Assembly: GCF_900454025.1 (NCBI RefSeq)
Contig: NZ_UGQM01000001.1
Location: 992,001-1,056,000, forward strand
Origin: Mycolicibacterium gilvum
GTDB lineage: Bacteria > Actinomycetota > Actinomycetes > Mycobacteriales > Mycobacteriaceae
Direction: 5' to 3'
Length of the DNA: 64,000 nucleotides
This document shows positions 1 through 9,207 of the stretch, piece after piece. Each line of letters begins with the position of its first letter. Position 1 is the first letter of the stretch. The notes under the pieces are model-generated. The model searched no databases. It saw only the letters and a program-made list of their open reading frames with translations, and was not told the origin of the DNA. The translations under genes were made by a program, and so were the position numbers.

Positions 1-1
1 A

Positions 2-2608
2 GAGTCTTTGAACACTGGCGACCTCGCTCTCCTCACTCGGGAGAAGGCGCAGGCCGCCGGGCATTTCCCTCGAACCATGGGCGCCATTGAGGAGAAGCAG
101 GAAGTCAATCAATGGGTGATGGGCGAGTTGATCACTCTCGAGACGCGACAGTCGCTTGAGGGACTCGGCTTGCTGTCGGTTGAACTCAAACGCGACTCAC
201 GCGTGCAGTTGCGGGGATTGACTTCGCTTGGGTTGCATGAGGATGAGGCGTGGGCTCTGCTGAACATCCTTGTAAAGACCGCGAGGATGCAAGGAGCGCT
301 CAGCCCGCTCGAGCGGGTCGACATCAAAGACGAGCGCTTCGCCCCGCGCAACGCCACAGTGCGCATGCGGTCGACGGGTTCGGATGCTAAGAAGCAAGTG
401 ATCAGCTGGAACCCCAGCGGGCGACCCGGAACGTCGAACAGTCGAATCGTGTTCTTAACCAAGGTCCTTGCTGCTCTGAACAGCGAAGTTCCGGCGGCCA
501 AGATTCTCGAAGGGTGCTGGAAGCTCCTCGAATCCGGCGGATATTTGTCGGCGGAGTCAGATCGCGTACTCGGATCGGTGTCCCAGCTGGACCACACCAT
601 GCTGACGTTGGCGGACGGCCGCTCACACGAGTGGTTCATGTGTGACACCTGTAGGACGCTGACGGCTCACTCGGTACGACACGTCTGTCCGAACAGTCGG
701 TGCGTGGGCACCCTGCAACCATTCGCGCTGCCCAATCTCGCCGATGACACGAACCACTACCGCGTTGTTTATCAAACGATGACGTCGGCGCCATTGAGCT
801 CCCAAGAACACACAGCGCAGTGGAACTCAAAGGAAGCAGCCATGATTCAGCGCCAGTTCATCGATGGACGGGTGAACGTGCTGTCGTGTTCCACGACGTT
901 CGAGCTGGGTGTCGATGTCGGTGACCTTCAATCTGTGGTGATGCGGAATATGCCGCCGAAGACTGCGAACTACGTACAGCGCGCCGGGCGTGCCGGTCGG
1001 CGCGCCGCCTCTGCTGCTTTGGTGGTGACCTATGCCAATCGCCGCCCCCACGACTTGGCAAAGTTCCAGGACCCGGTCTCGATGATTGCCGGCCAGATGC
1101 GTATCCCGTGGGTTCCGGTCGACAACGCGAGAATCGCACGCCGACATGCCCATTCAATCGCTCTGGCCGCATACTTCCGGCATCGTGCGGAGCGCGACGA
1201 CGCAACCTGGAAGCACGCCGGCCCGTTCTTCACATCATCGACCGCGGGAGAGGACTCTCCTGCGGCGCGCGTGCGGCACTTTCTCGACCCAGTACCCGAC
1301 CAGGTTCACGAGGCGCTGCGAGCGGCACTGCCGCTGGAGGTCCAAGCAGAGATCGGTGTGCACGACGGAAGCTGGGTCCACGTGTTGGTGGAGCTGCTCG
1401 CCAGCGTCGAAGACGAGGTCAAGGCTGACGTCAAGTTCTACAATGAGCAGATCGACGAAGCAGGGCGCGAACGAAAGTTCAGACTTGCCGAGAAGCTGAA
1501 AGACACGCTGAACACGATCGAAAAGCGCGAACTGCTTGGTTTCTTGGCCAATAAGAACGTGTTGCCGAAGTACGGGTTCCCGGTCGACACCGTCGAACTG
1601 CGGACTCTGCACGCGACCGACTCGATCGGCCGCCGACTTGAACTAGGCCGTGATCTCGCTCTCGCGATTTACGAGTACGCACCCGGTAACCAGGTGGTCG
1701 CGGGTGGAAAGGTGTGGACTTCAGCGGGGTTGCGGAAAGTGCCGGGCCACAGATTGGTACCGCTGGAGTACCGAATCTGCGAGGTGTGTAAGCGGTTTGA
1801 GAGCGGCCACACTCTCGACGACTCCGCCTCTTGCCCCACCTGTAACAGCGCGTTCAAACCCACGCGCCGGCTGGTCAAGCCCGAGTTCGGATTCGTCGCG
1901 GAGCGCGAGAACCGCGATGTTGGCACTACACCGCCTGAAAGTCGTTGGCACGGTTCAAGCTATGTGGAGGACGCAGGTGAAGAGGTCGCGAGCTACACCT
2001 GGGCCGGAGCAGGCGGCATGAAGGTGACAGCGCGTGCGGGGATAAGGGCTCGGTTGGCTGTGCTGTCGGACGGTGGTGGTGGGGGCTTCATCGTGTGCGA
2101 CTGGTGCGGATGGGCGGCCATGCCCCAGCGCGGCAGCAAGCGGCAGAAGCACCAGCGTCCGGAGGATGGACGCGACTGCGGTGGGCCGCTGGAGATTCTC
2201 TCTCTCGGACACCAATATCAGTCTGACGTTGCCGAATTTACGTTCGAGGGCGTGCACTTCCACAACGATGACGAGCCGGTGTGGCTGTCCGCGTTGTACG
2301 CACTGATTGAGGGTGCGTCGGAGGCGCTGGAGATCAGCCGGGACGACATCGGGGGGACTCTCGCGTGGAGTGCGGATCTGCGCCGGAGCATCGTGCTCTA
2401 CGACACCGTGCCGGGAGGCGCCGGAGCGGCCAAGGTCATCGCGGCAAACATCGGTCCTGTGCTGAAGAACGCAGTGGAGAGACTCAACAACTGCGACTGC
2501 GGCCTGGAGACATCGTGTTACGGATGTCTAAGGACATACCGGAATGCGAAGGAACACGAACAGCTTTCGCGAGGTGCCGCGCTCCAGCTACTGGGTGAGG
2601 TGGTGTAG
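2..2608 (+). CDS. YprA/MrfA-type DEAD/DEAH helicase with DUF1998, C-terminal 868 aa (5' end outside window)
   Basis: The frame is open from the first bases with no credible start and no Walker A or DEAH box, so the N-terminal RecA domain lies upstream of the window. What remains is the second RecA domain (about residues 250-340), with STTFELGVDVGDL and YVQRAGRAGRR as motifs V and VI, and cysteine pairs that look like zinc sites: CDTC near 215, CEVC and CPTC near 595-620, CDWC near 700. The end carries CDCGLETSCYGC, the four-cysteine DUF1998/MZB signature of MrfA/YprA helicases. This family includes DNA-repair MrfA and helicases of several defence systems (DISARM- and Druantia-like). It probably translocates on or unwinds DNA. 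It faces the BREX operon convergently and is followed after 134 bases by an unknown gene. Family assignment is firm; membership in a particular defence system cannot be decided without the upstream sequence. Confidence 0.85.
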   Translation, partial: ESLNTGDLALLTREKAQAAGHFPRTMGAIEEKQEVNQWVMGELITLETRQSLEGLGLLSVELKRDSRVQLRGLTSLGLHEDEAWALLNILVKTARMQGALSPLERVDIKDERFAPRNATVRMRSTGSDAKKQVISWNPSGRPGTSNSRIVFLTKVLAALNSEVPAAKILEGCWKLLESGGYLSAESDRVLGSVSQLDHTMLTLADGRSHEWFMCDTCRTLTAHSVRHVCPNSRCVGTLQPFALPNLADDTNHYRVVYQTMTSAPLSSQEHTAQWNSKEAAMIQRQFIDGRVNVLSCSTTFELGVDVGDLQSVVMRNMPPKTANYVQRAGRAGRRAASAALVVTYANRRPHDLAKFQDPVSMIAGQMRIPWVPVDNARIARRHAHSIALAAYFRHRAERDDATWKHAGPFFTSSTAGEDSPAARVRHFLDPVPDQVHEALRAALPLEVQAEIGVHDGSWVHVLVELLASVEDEVKADVKFYNEQIDEAGRERKFRLAEKLKDTLNTIEKRELLGFLANKNVLPKYGFPVDTVELRTLHATDSIGRRLELGRDLALAIYEYAPGNQVVAGGKVWTSAGLRKVPGHRLVPLEYRICEVCKRFESGHTLDDSASCPTCNSAFKPTRRLVKPEFGFVAERENRDVGTTPPESRWHGSSYVEDAGEEVASYTWAGAGGMKVTARAGIRARLAVLSDGGGGGFIVCDWCGWAAMPQRGSKRQKHQRPEDGRDCGGPLEILSLGHQYQSDVAEFTFEGVHFHNDDEPVWLSALYALIEGASEALEISRDDIGGTLAWSADLRRSIVLYDTVPGGAGAAKVIAANIGPVLKNAVERLNNCDCGLETSCYGCLRTYRNAKEHEQLSRGAALQLLGEVV

Positions 2609-2742
2609 GCAGTGGACTCAGCTGTCTGTTGAGCAGCGCTATCGACGGAGTTTAGGTAGTCAGTTTATGTCGGTTCAGGTCGGTCCCCGTGTGTGCGGGA
2701 ATCGAATGAGGGTTGTATCAGTCGCCTTTGAAGGGAGAGCAA

Positions 2743-3579
2743 GTGCCAAACAAGTTTGTTGATGTTCCAATCGGTCTAGACGAGGTTGCGTTGGCTCACA
2801 GAGGCTGGAGCTGTCTCGACGCGCGCGCTCGCCTCAAGGTTGATAACTGGAGCAGGCTGTCGGTTTCGCTTGAGCTCAGCCATGACGCTGAAGCCTGGAC
2901 TAACCGGTTCATTGATCCTGACTTCATGCTCAGTCCTTTGGTTCTTGAGGTCACCAGTGTGGCCACCGGGCTGATCAGCTACGCATCGTTCGGCTTCCGT
3001 GACGCAGCTTCGGCGGTTGCCGGTGATATCCATGAAGCGGTGTCGGGTGTCATTTCCTATGGCGACGATCCGGTCTCGGCTTCTGATCTTCGACTGAAGT
3101 TGACGAGTTTCGACGCGGCCGATGTACCCCTTTCGATACGGCCGCTTCAGACAGTCCGAAGGCCACTCAAAGTGCAGTTCCGGTCGGCTTCGGCCGGCCT
3201 GGATGCTCTCGATCACGAGATAGATGTGGACGCCTACGTCTCTAGTGAGGATCCCGATGACGAAGAAGTCACCGTCTGCGTACGCGGAGTAACGACGATG
3301 GCTGCGTATCGAAAGCTGGTCGAAGTGACCGCTAGTCGCGATGAGGGACACGAGGACGGAGAATTCGAGATTCGGCTGCCGAATGTGCAGGTTGACGTTC
3401 TCGACGAAACAGATTTTCTACTAAAGCGCTTTGAGGCGACCCACTACATGGAGGTGAGCGGCGCCAGTGCAGACGACGTCCCGAAGCGGGCGGCCGAGTG
3501 GGTTGACTTCTTCACGGAGTCGGCAGACGAACTGGCAGGCGAGCCATCGAAAGTGGTGGTGCGACTAGTTCAAGGTTAA
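2743..3579 (+). CDS. Hypothetical protein, 278 aa, downstream of the DUF1998 helicase
   Basis: I do not recognise this protein. The GTG start at 2743 is chosen because GGGAGAG lies a few bases upstream; an upstream TTG at 2713 in the same frame would swallow that ribosome site. The protein is acidic, with no membrane segment, signal peptide or cysteine motif, and alternating hydrophobic/charged stretches suggesting a beta-rich fold. It reads in the same direction as the helicase ending at 2608 and could be its partner, but the 134-base gap allows a separate promoter. It converges on the BREX-linked DUF262 gene across about 470 bases. Confidence 0.7.
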   Translation: MPNKFVDVPIGLDEVALAHRGWSCLDARARLKVDNWSRLSVSLELSHDAEAWTNRFIDPDFMLSPLVLEVTSVATGLISYASFGFRDAASAVAGDIHEAVSGVISYGDDPVSASDLRLKLTSFDAADVPLSIRPLQTVRRPLKVQFRSASAGLDALDHEIDVDAYVSSEDPDDEEVTVCVRGVTTMAAYRKLVEVTASRDEGHEDGEFEIRLPNVQVDVLDETDFLLKRFEATHYMEVSGASADDVPKRAAEWVDFFTESADELAGEPSKVVVRLVQG

Positions 3580-4046
3580 AGCCCTTTCTCGCAGCCTCGG
3601 ACGCATGACAAAGAGCCTCTGGAGCTCCGGAATCAAAGCTACGAGACCTGATTTAGAATTACGTGCACGACATTTCTCCACATTTTCGGCGTGGAAGGCC
3701 GAGAGCAGACTTGTTAGATCGCCGGTCTCTTGCACTATCAGAGCGGAGGGGATTGGATTGAGGCTCGCCTTCATGGGAAAGCAGGGAGTATCAGGGTGAC
3801 CCCTCCCGGCGAGTCCGGAGCGCATCAAACGCGGGAGGCCGCAGGGAGGGGTCAGGGATATGCCCCGATCGCATCACTCTTGGGGCAAAACCACACTGGC
3901 CCGGCACGGTCGGTCGCCGTTGCAGAGTTCGATCCGGACGAGGTTTTGGCAGATTGGGGAGGACGTTTCCCGTGCGGTTAACGATTCAGTCGGAAGTTGA
4001 TTATCGCCGCGATACGCCCCTGCTCTGCAGCTTGGTCATGAACAGG
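3580..4046. other. Gene-free convergent intergenic region
   Basis: This 467-base stretch separates two convergent genes. Short open frames exist but have no ribosome site or recognisable product. Its one notable feature is the long inverted repeat at 3797-3854, listed separately. No tRNA or mobile-element end was seen. Confidence 0.6.
3797..3854. repeat. 11-bp inverted repeat, possible bidirectional terminator or structured RNA
   Basis: TGACCCCTCCC at 3797-3807 is the exact reverse complement of GGGAGGGGTCA at 3844-3854. The arms enclose a GC-rich 36-base loop which itself can form weaker pairing (CGC/GCG around a CATCAAA turn). It sits between convergent stops at 3579 and 4047, where a terminator is expected, but there is no T-tract and the loop is long for an intrinsic terminator. 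Confidence 0.5.
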
Positions 4047-5834
4047 TTAGAGCGGGAACAGCTTCAAGACCAGCTTCGCCAGCTTCTCGGTTCGGGCCTC
4101 GATCTCGGTGGCAGTCCATTCCGTCGCCTGAACGACATCGTCATTCAGCGGTAGTCGGTTCTTGAAGCCCACAAAGTTGCCCTTGCTGTCTTTTCGGTTC
4201 TTCTTGAACTGGAACGACCGATTGCCCAGAGTGCTGTTGTAGCCCGTAATGGTGAGGTTGCCCAGCCTGTGAACATGCTGTTGCTGAATTGCCGCTGCGA
4301 CATCGGCACCCCCCAGCATGGCGATCCACTCCTTCGGCAGGCCGGGGCCTTGCGGCAGTATGTGCTCGATCGTCCACTTGAAGTGCTTCCCTTCACGTTC
4401 CCACAAATCGGTGAACGTTTCGGTGGTCATGCTTTCCCGAGCTAGTGCAATGAGTATGTATCGCGTGACGACGGCATTCTCGTTGTAGAGCGGGCCCACC
4501 AACTTGGCGTAGAAGGTCGTATCGTTGGACGCAACCTTGCGTAGGCGCCGGCGCACTGAATCAACGATCGCTTGGCCAGACATTTCGGATGCTTCCGCAA
4601 TGATGGACATAAAGAGTCGCTGCAGCGCGTTGGTCGCGGGATCGCCCGTCAGGTTTCTTCGGACAAAAAAGCTGGTTAAAGTTTCTGTGATCGTAGTGAG
4701 CTGTTTGTCGTTTAAGTGCAAGTCATTTCGATACGTCATCAAATACAGGAGTAGCGCTTCGGAAGGTGCGCCCTGAACCCGTGCCAAATCAGCGAAGGCC
4801 TCGTCGAGGTCATTCTTCTGCTCGTCGGCGTCCAGATTGCCAATGATGCGCCGGTAGACCCCGCCACAGTAGAGGATGTCCGCCAGTCGGTTCTCGACGT
4901 CGGTAGATATGAGCTTCTCGTAGATCCGGATGAGGTTCGATCGGGTGGCGATCGGTGCTTTCGATACCGTAGGAAGTTCGTCTTTGAATGCGTTGTAGTA
5001 GTGCCGGAAGAATCTCTCTTGCGTTTGGTAGTCGTCGCCTAGGTCGCTGAGAAGCTCATTCCACTGATCGAACACGTGGTCGGCGGTAAAACTGCTGTGG
5101 CGCTTTTTATCTGCCGCCGCGAGCAGCGAGTTCTTGATGATGTCAATCGGGGTGAGCTGCATGCCGCGGTTGTTCAGCGACTCGAACAGTGTGAACGCGT
5201 CGGAGGTGCTCTCAACTTCGAGCTTGACAAGGATTGCCCGCTTGACCCGCGTGAGGAGATCGAGAATGGGCTTAACCGAAAGCTTGGACCCGGCCTGCTT
5301 CTCGATACGGCTGCCGAAATGGTTGTAGGCCTTCATGATGCGTCGGTTGCCGAGGAACTTGACCGGAGGCGCCTTGACGTCCAAGCCGCTGCTTTTGAGG
5401 ACGTGTAGATAGTCGTCGTAGTTAGAGTTCTGGATCTGTGGACGAACCCGGAGGCGAATGGGGTCCTTCAGGATCAGTTGTCGCCGAAGGTTGTTGAGCT
5501 CGGTGTGCTCGTCAGCGTCGAGTTGGTCGATGTGGTCGTTCAAGAACTTATAGATCGCCGCCATGAGAATCGATACGGTCGTCATCCGCTGCTGGCCGTC
5601 GACCAGTTCGAGCACGTTCTCTTTGGTGGTGTTTGAGGTGCGGTTAATGCAGATGATGGTGCCCAGGAAGTGCCCGGCGCTTGGGTCTTCCTCCTCGAGC
5701 AGGTCATCGAAGAGTTCATCCCACTGCTGTCGCGACCAGGCATACTCGCGTTGGTATTTTGGTATCTGGTAGATCACGGTGTCCTCCGAGCTGAGCAGCT
5801 TGTACACCGGGTCGTTACCGACGGACTTGATCAT
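4047..5834 (-). CDS. DUF262-DUF1524 fused protein, GmrSD/BrxU-like type IV restriction nuclease
   Basis: The 595-residue protein begins at ATG 5834 behind GGGAGG; the frame is open further upstream but that would overlap the end of brxHI. The N-terminal DUF262 domain has IPKYQREYAW (residues 24-33) and DGQQR (79-83), the nucleotide-hydrolysis motifs of the GmrS/ParB-like fold. The C-terminal DUF1524 domain has IEHILPQ near 485 and HRLGNLTI near 525, the His-Me (HNH) nuclease site of GmrD. Fused GmrSD proteins cleave DNA with modified cytosines using NTP, and BrxU is a BREX-linked example. It lies 20 bases after brxHI and is probably the last cistron of the BREX operon, giving a second defence layer against phages whose modified DNA escapes BREX. 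The catalytic residues appear intact. The target modification cannot be read from sequence. Confidence 0.88.
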   Translation of the reverse strand: MIKSVGNDPVYKLLSSEDTVIYQIPKYQREYAWSRQQWDELFDDLLEEEDPSAGHFLGTIICINRTSNTTKENVLELVDGQQRMTTVSILMAAIYKFLNDHIDQLDADEHTELNNLRRQLILKDPIRLRVRPQIQNSNYDDYLHVLKSSGLDVKAPPVKFLGNRRIMKAYNHFGSRIEKQAGSKLSVKPILDLLTRVKRAILVKLEVESTSDAFTLFESLNNRGMQLTPIDIIKNSLLAAADKKRHSSFTADHVFDQWNELLSDLGDDYQTQERFFRHYYNAFKDELPTVSKAPIATRSNLIRIYEKLISTDVENRLADILYCGGVYRRIIGNLDADEQKNDLDEAFADLARVQGAPSEALLLYLMTYRNDLHLNDKQLTTITETLTSFFVRRNLTGDPATNALQRLFMSIIAEASEMSGQAIVDSVRRRLRKVASNDTTFYAKLVGPLYNENAVVTRYILIALARESMTTETFTDLWEREGKHFKWTIEHILPQGPGLPKEWIAMLGGADVAAAIQQQHVHRLGNLTITGYNSTLGNRSFQFKKNRKDSKGNFVGFKNRLPLNDDVVQATEWTATEIEARTEKLAKLVLKLFPL

Positions 5835-5854
5835 TGTTGCCTCCCACTCCCGTC

Positions 5855-7936
5855 TTACCTGAAGACCGCCCGTGATTCCGCCATCACTATCGCGGCATTC
5901 GCCACATCCCCTAGGCGGGCGCTCAACGTCTCTTTGGCCAATGCTTCCGGCAACGCCGACGAGAACTTCAACCCCCGCAACGCATTCGTGTCCACGTTGG
6001 GCGAGCGCCACTGCACATCGGCCAGTGCCGAAGACAGCTCCTGCACCGACACCCCGGGCAGCAACCGCACCGACTTCTCGTCGATGCGCTGGCGCGGGTC
6101 CACTACGGCCGGCAACGAGGCCTGCAGCGTCCGGTTGGCCTTGGTGCCGGCCCAGGTCCACCAGCGTCCCGTTGAATCGTCGGGTAGCCGCACTACCAGA
6201 CGATCCGCAGAAACCGAATCGGAGTATGACGAACGTAAATCCGCCAGGACATTAACGGCACGGGTCGTAAACGTCACCCCAGGCGCTGACCCCAATAGCA
6301 CCTCGCGCATGCCGCGCGTCACCTCATAGGACAGACCGCCCGGCACTCCCGACCACTTCGCCTTGCCGCCCCCGTCGACGGGATCCACGAAGCAGCGTCG
6401 CCGCTCCCAGTCGACATGCGTCACCTTCCACGACCGCCCGCCGAGCAGCAGCAGCCGAGGCCCGTCAACATTTTCGGTCAGCAGGTCGGTGCCGATGGTG
6501 CCGACCTCGACCCGTCCGGCCAGCACGATGAACTCCGGCGGCGCGGTGAACACCGCGGTCAGGTCGGAGAAGTAGCGGCGTCCGAATCTCCGCTCAGCCT
6601 CCGGGCCGATGTGGAGAAAGGGCCCATCAGTCTCGAAATAACCCTCAGCGAGAAGGAATTCGAGAATCTCCGGCGCCGATGAGTCGAAGACCGGCAGGTC
6701 CCCCCACCACGTCGACCACTCCGTGGCGCCGATCCGGTGCTGCTGCAGGCACAACGCCAGCAACTGCTGAGCCGCGATGTGCCGCGGATGCGGGGGAGGG
6801 GTGACCGGCTCCACCCAACCCCGCGACCATCGCTGCAGCATCCCGGAGGCCAGCAGCACAGCCTCGTCGTCCAGGCAGAGGAACAGACAGTTGCGCGAGG
6901 AATCGGGGCGGCGCCCGGTGCGCCCCAGTCGTTGCAGGAACGACGCCACCGTGCGGGTGGAGTTGATCTGGATGACGCGGTCCAGGTCGCCGACGTCGAT
7001 GCCGAGCTCCAGCGTCGAGGTCGCGACGATGACGGTGTCACGAGCATCGGCGAACGCCGCCTCGGAGCGGCGCCGCTCCGCTGCCGACAGCGACGAGTGC
7101 GAGATGTATGTCTCGATGCCGGCCTCGCGCAGCGCAGCACCGAGTTCCTCGGCCTGGCGCCGGCTGTCGACGAACACCAACCGCTTCTCGCCCGCGTGCA
7201 GGGACGCAATCACGGTGGCCGCGTTGGTGAGTGAGCCGACGTAGTCGACCGTGATTTCCGGTGCGGCCGGGGTTTCCACCGCGGGCGCCACGACCGTACT
7301 GGTGCGGGAGTGGAAGCTGCCTTGCAGCCATGACAGCAACTCGTCGGGGTTGCCGACCGTGGCCGACAGCCCGATCCGCTGCAGCGGTCGTGCCGCCACC
7401 CGCGACAGCCGCTCCAGTACCGCGAGCAGATGCCAGCCGCGGTCGTCCCCGGCGAACGCGTGGATCTCGTCGACCACCACGGCGTGCAACCCGGAGAACA
7501 GCACCCGGGGATCGACCTTGGTGGACACCAGCATGGCCTCCAGCGATTCCGGGGTGGTCAGCAGCACATCCGGGCGTTCAATAAGAATCTTCTGGCGCTG
7601 CGCCTGGCTGACGTCGCCGTGCCACACCGCGGCCGAGCGGCCCAGCCAGCGGCAGTAGCCATCGATGCGGGGCTGCAGGTTGTTCAGCAGCGCCCGCAGG
7701 GGACACACGTACAGCACTGACAGGCCCTGCCAGTCTTCGGTGGCCATTCGGGACAGCAGCGGAAACATCGCGGCCTCGGTTTTTCCGCCGGCGGTGGGTG
7801 CCAACACCACAGCATCGGAGCTTGCCAAGACTGGTTCCACAGCAGCAGCCTGGGTGGGCCGTAATCCGTTCCACCGCAATGTGTTGGCTAGGTGGTATTG
7901 CACCCCGGGATGTAGCTGATCGAAGGCGTCCATCAC
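5855..7936 (-). CDS. brxHI: BrxHI, Lhr-like helicase of BREX type 2
   Basis: This 693-residue superfamily 2 helicase has the Walker A motif PTAGGKTEAA (about 43-52), the DEIH box in VVDEIHAF (about 150), ATSTLELGIDVGDL and QRLGRTGRR as motifs V and VI. The Lhr-type C-terminal half follows. Lhr-like helicases are the named BrxHI component of BREX type 2. The start is GTG 7936 (GTGA overlap with the brxD stop) or ATG 7933 (TGATG); either gives translational coupling. It is the sixth gene of the pglWXYZ-brxD-brxHI series. Its exact role in BREX is unknown; a DNA-remodelling role is inferred from the fold. Confidence 0.93.
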   Translation of the reverse strand: MMDAFDQLHPGVQYHLANTLRWNGLRPTQAAAVEPVLASSDAVVLAPTAGGKTEAAMFPLLSRMATEDWQGLSVLYVCPLRALLNNLQPRIDGYCRWLGRSAAVWHGDVSQAQRQKILIERPDVLLTTPESLEAMLVSTKVDPRVLFSGLHAVVVDEIHAFAGDDRGWHLLAVLERLSRVAARPLQRIGLSATVGNPDELLSWLQGSFHSRTSTVVAPAVETPAAPEITVDYVGSLTNAATVIASLHAGEKRLVFVDSRRQAEELGAALREAGIETYISHSSLSAAERRRSEAAFADARDTVIVATSTLELGIDVGDLDRVIQINSTRTVASFLQRLGRTGRRPDSSRNCLFLCLDDEAVLLASGMLQRWSRGWVEPVTPPPHPRHIAAQQLLALCLQQHRIGATEWSTWWGDLPVFDSSAPEILEFLLAEGYFETDGPFLHIGPEAERRFGRRYFSDLTAVFTAPPEFIVLAGRVEVGTIGTDLLTENVDGPRLLLLGGRSWKVTHVDWERRRCFVDPVDGGGKAKWSGVPGGLSYEVTRGMREVLLGSAPGVTFTTRAVNVLADLRSSYSDSVSADRLVVRLPDDSTGRWWTWAGTKANRTLQASLPAVVDPRQRIDEKSVRLLPGVSVQELSSALADVQWRSPNVDTNALRGLKFSSALPEALAKETLSARLGDVANAAIVMAESRAVFR

Positions 7937-9207
7937 AGATCGAGCGGAACGTCGTCCGCGGTGAGTGCGGCCCGTTCGGCGTCGGACAGCTCGGCGGGGG
8001 CGATCTTGACCTCGTAGTCAGAGTAGGGGTCGAAGTCGGGGAACTGTTCGATCTTGTCCAGCACATCCACCAGCTTGCGCAGGAACAGCCGTGGCGCAAT
8101 GCCCATCCTGCCGCCGAGTTCACCGGCCACTGCTGCGGCGAACTGTTCCAGGAAGGTGTCATCGGCCACGCTGGCGACCCGGGCGGGATCACTGATCCCG
8201 GCGAGATACAGATCGCGCACCCGGCCGCCGAGTTCGACCAGGCGTGCAGGGTCGAAACCTGTCAGCCGCAGCTGCGGCGCCCGTGGGTTGTCGAAGCGCG
8301 GATCTTTGGCGAACTCGGTGTGTAGCCGGTCGGCCAGCGGCGGCAATAGCGGAATGCCTTGCCGTCCTTCGTAAAAGGCCGGGGTTCCGGTGATCAACAG
8401 GTACAGGCCGGGGAAATGGCCGTCGTGCACCTCGTCGATCAACTGCCGCAACGCGTTCAGCGCTTTGGCGCGGGCGTCGCTGCGGATCCGCTGCAGCGTC
8501 TCGACCTCGTCGAGCACCAGAAGCAGGCCCGGGTGGCCGGCATCGGCCAGGATCGCCAGCAGACCGCGCAGGAATCCCAGCGCAAGATAGTGATCCAGAT
8601 CGCCCTTGATGCCGGCCTTGCGTTTGACCGCGGCCGCCACGTGCGGTTGCCCGCCGAGCCACGCCACCAGCGCGTCGGCGCCGTCGTGATCACCGTCTGC
8701 GACGAAGCGGCGGTAGGCCCGGATCGCCATCGGGAACACCGGGGCGCGGGCGGCGACGTCGGCCAGGCGCCGCTCCAGCAGCACGTCGACGTCGACGTGC
8801 TGTTGGCGGGCATCGTCGTCGATGGTGAACAGCCAGGCGTCCAGGATGGGGCGCAGTGCGCTGGGCGGCACCGATGCGGTGCGCAGCGATTCGATGCTGC
8901 GCCGGTACACCGTCTCCAGCTTGTGCAGCGGGGTGTCGATCTCGTTGATCTGCACCTCGGCGACGGCGAAACCCTTCTTCATCGCGCGGTCGCCCAGCCA
9001 GCGCGCGAAAAACGTCTTACCAGAACCATATTCACCCCGAACCGCCTTGAACACCGCACCGCCGGCGGCGACGACATCGAGTTCGTTGTCCAGTTCGGCT
9101 TCGAAGCGGCCCAGCCCGACAGCCAACTGGTCCAGACCGTTGGACGGCACGGTGCCGCGGCGCAGCGCGTCGAGGATTTCGCGGCGCCGTCGCGCGGACA
9201 CCGTCAC
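7933..9207 (-). CDS. brxD: BrxD, P-loop ATPase of BREX type 2
   Basis: The protein has 424 residues and a Walker A motif GEYGSGKTFF near residues 54-63. Further on, LLLVLDEVETLQRI matches a Walker B/sensor strand (about 225-240). This architecture fits the BrxC/BrxD-type ATPase families (ORC/AAA-like). It starts at GTG 9207, sharing GTGA with the pglZ stop, and ends overlapping brxHI. It is a standard member of BREX type 2, between pglZ and brxHI. It presumably acts as an NTP-driven switch or loader in the BREX complex; the precise role is not established. Confidence 0.92.
   Translation of the reverse strand: MTVSARRRREILDALRRGTVPSNGLDQLAVGLGRFEAELDNELDVVAAGGAVFKAVRGEYGSGKTFFARWLGDRAMKKGFAVAEVQINEIDTPLHKLETVYRRSIESLRTASVPPSALRPILDAWLFTIDDDARQQHVDVDVLLERRLADVAARAPVFPMAIRAYRRFVADGDHDGADALVAWLGGQPHVAAAVKRKAGIKGDLDHYLALGFLRGLLAILADAGHPGLLLVLDEVETLQRIRSDARAKALNALRQLIDEVHDGHFPGLYLLITGTPAFYEGRQGIPLLPPLADRLHTEFAKDPRFDNPRAPQLRLTGFDPARLVELGGRVRDLYLAGISDPARVASVADDTFLEQFAAAVAGELGGRMGIAPRLFLRKLVDVLDKIEQFPDFDPYSDYEVKIAPAELSDAERAALTADDVPLDL

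Noticed and set aside
5835..6161. Upstream extension of the DUF262 gene
   Set aside because: It would overlap the end of brxHI; GGGAGG before ATG 5834 marks the real start.
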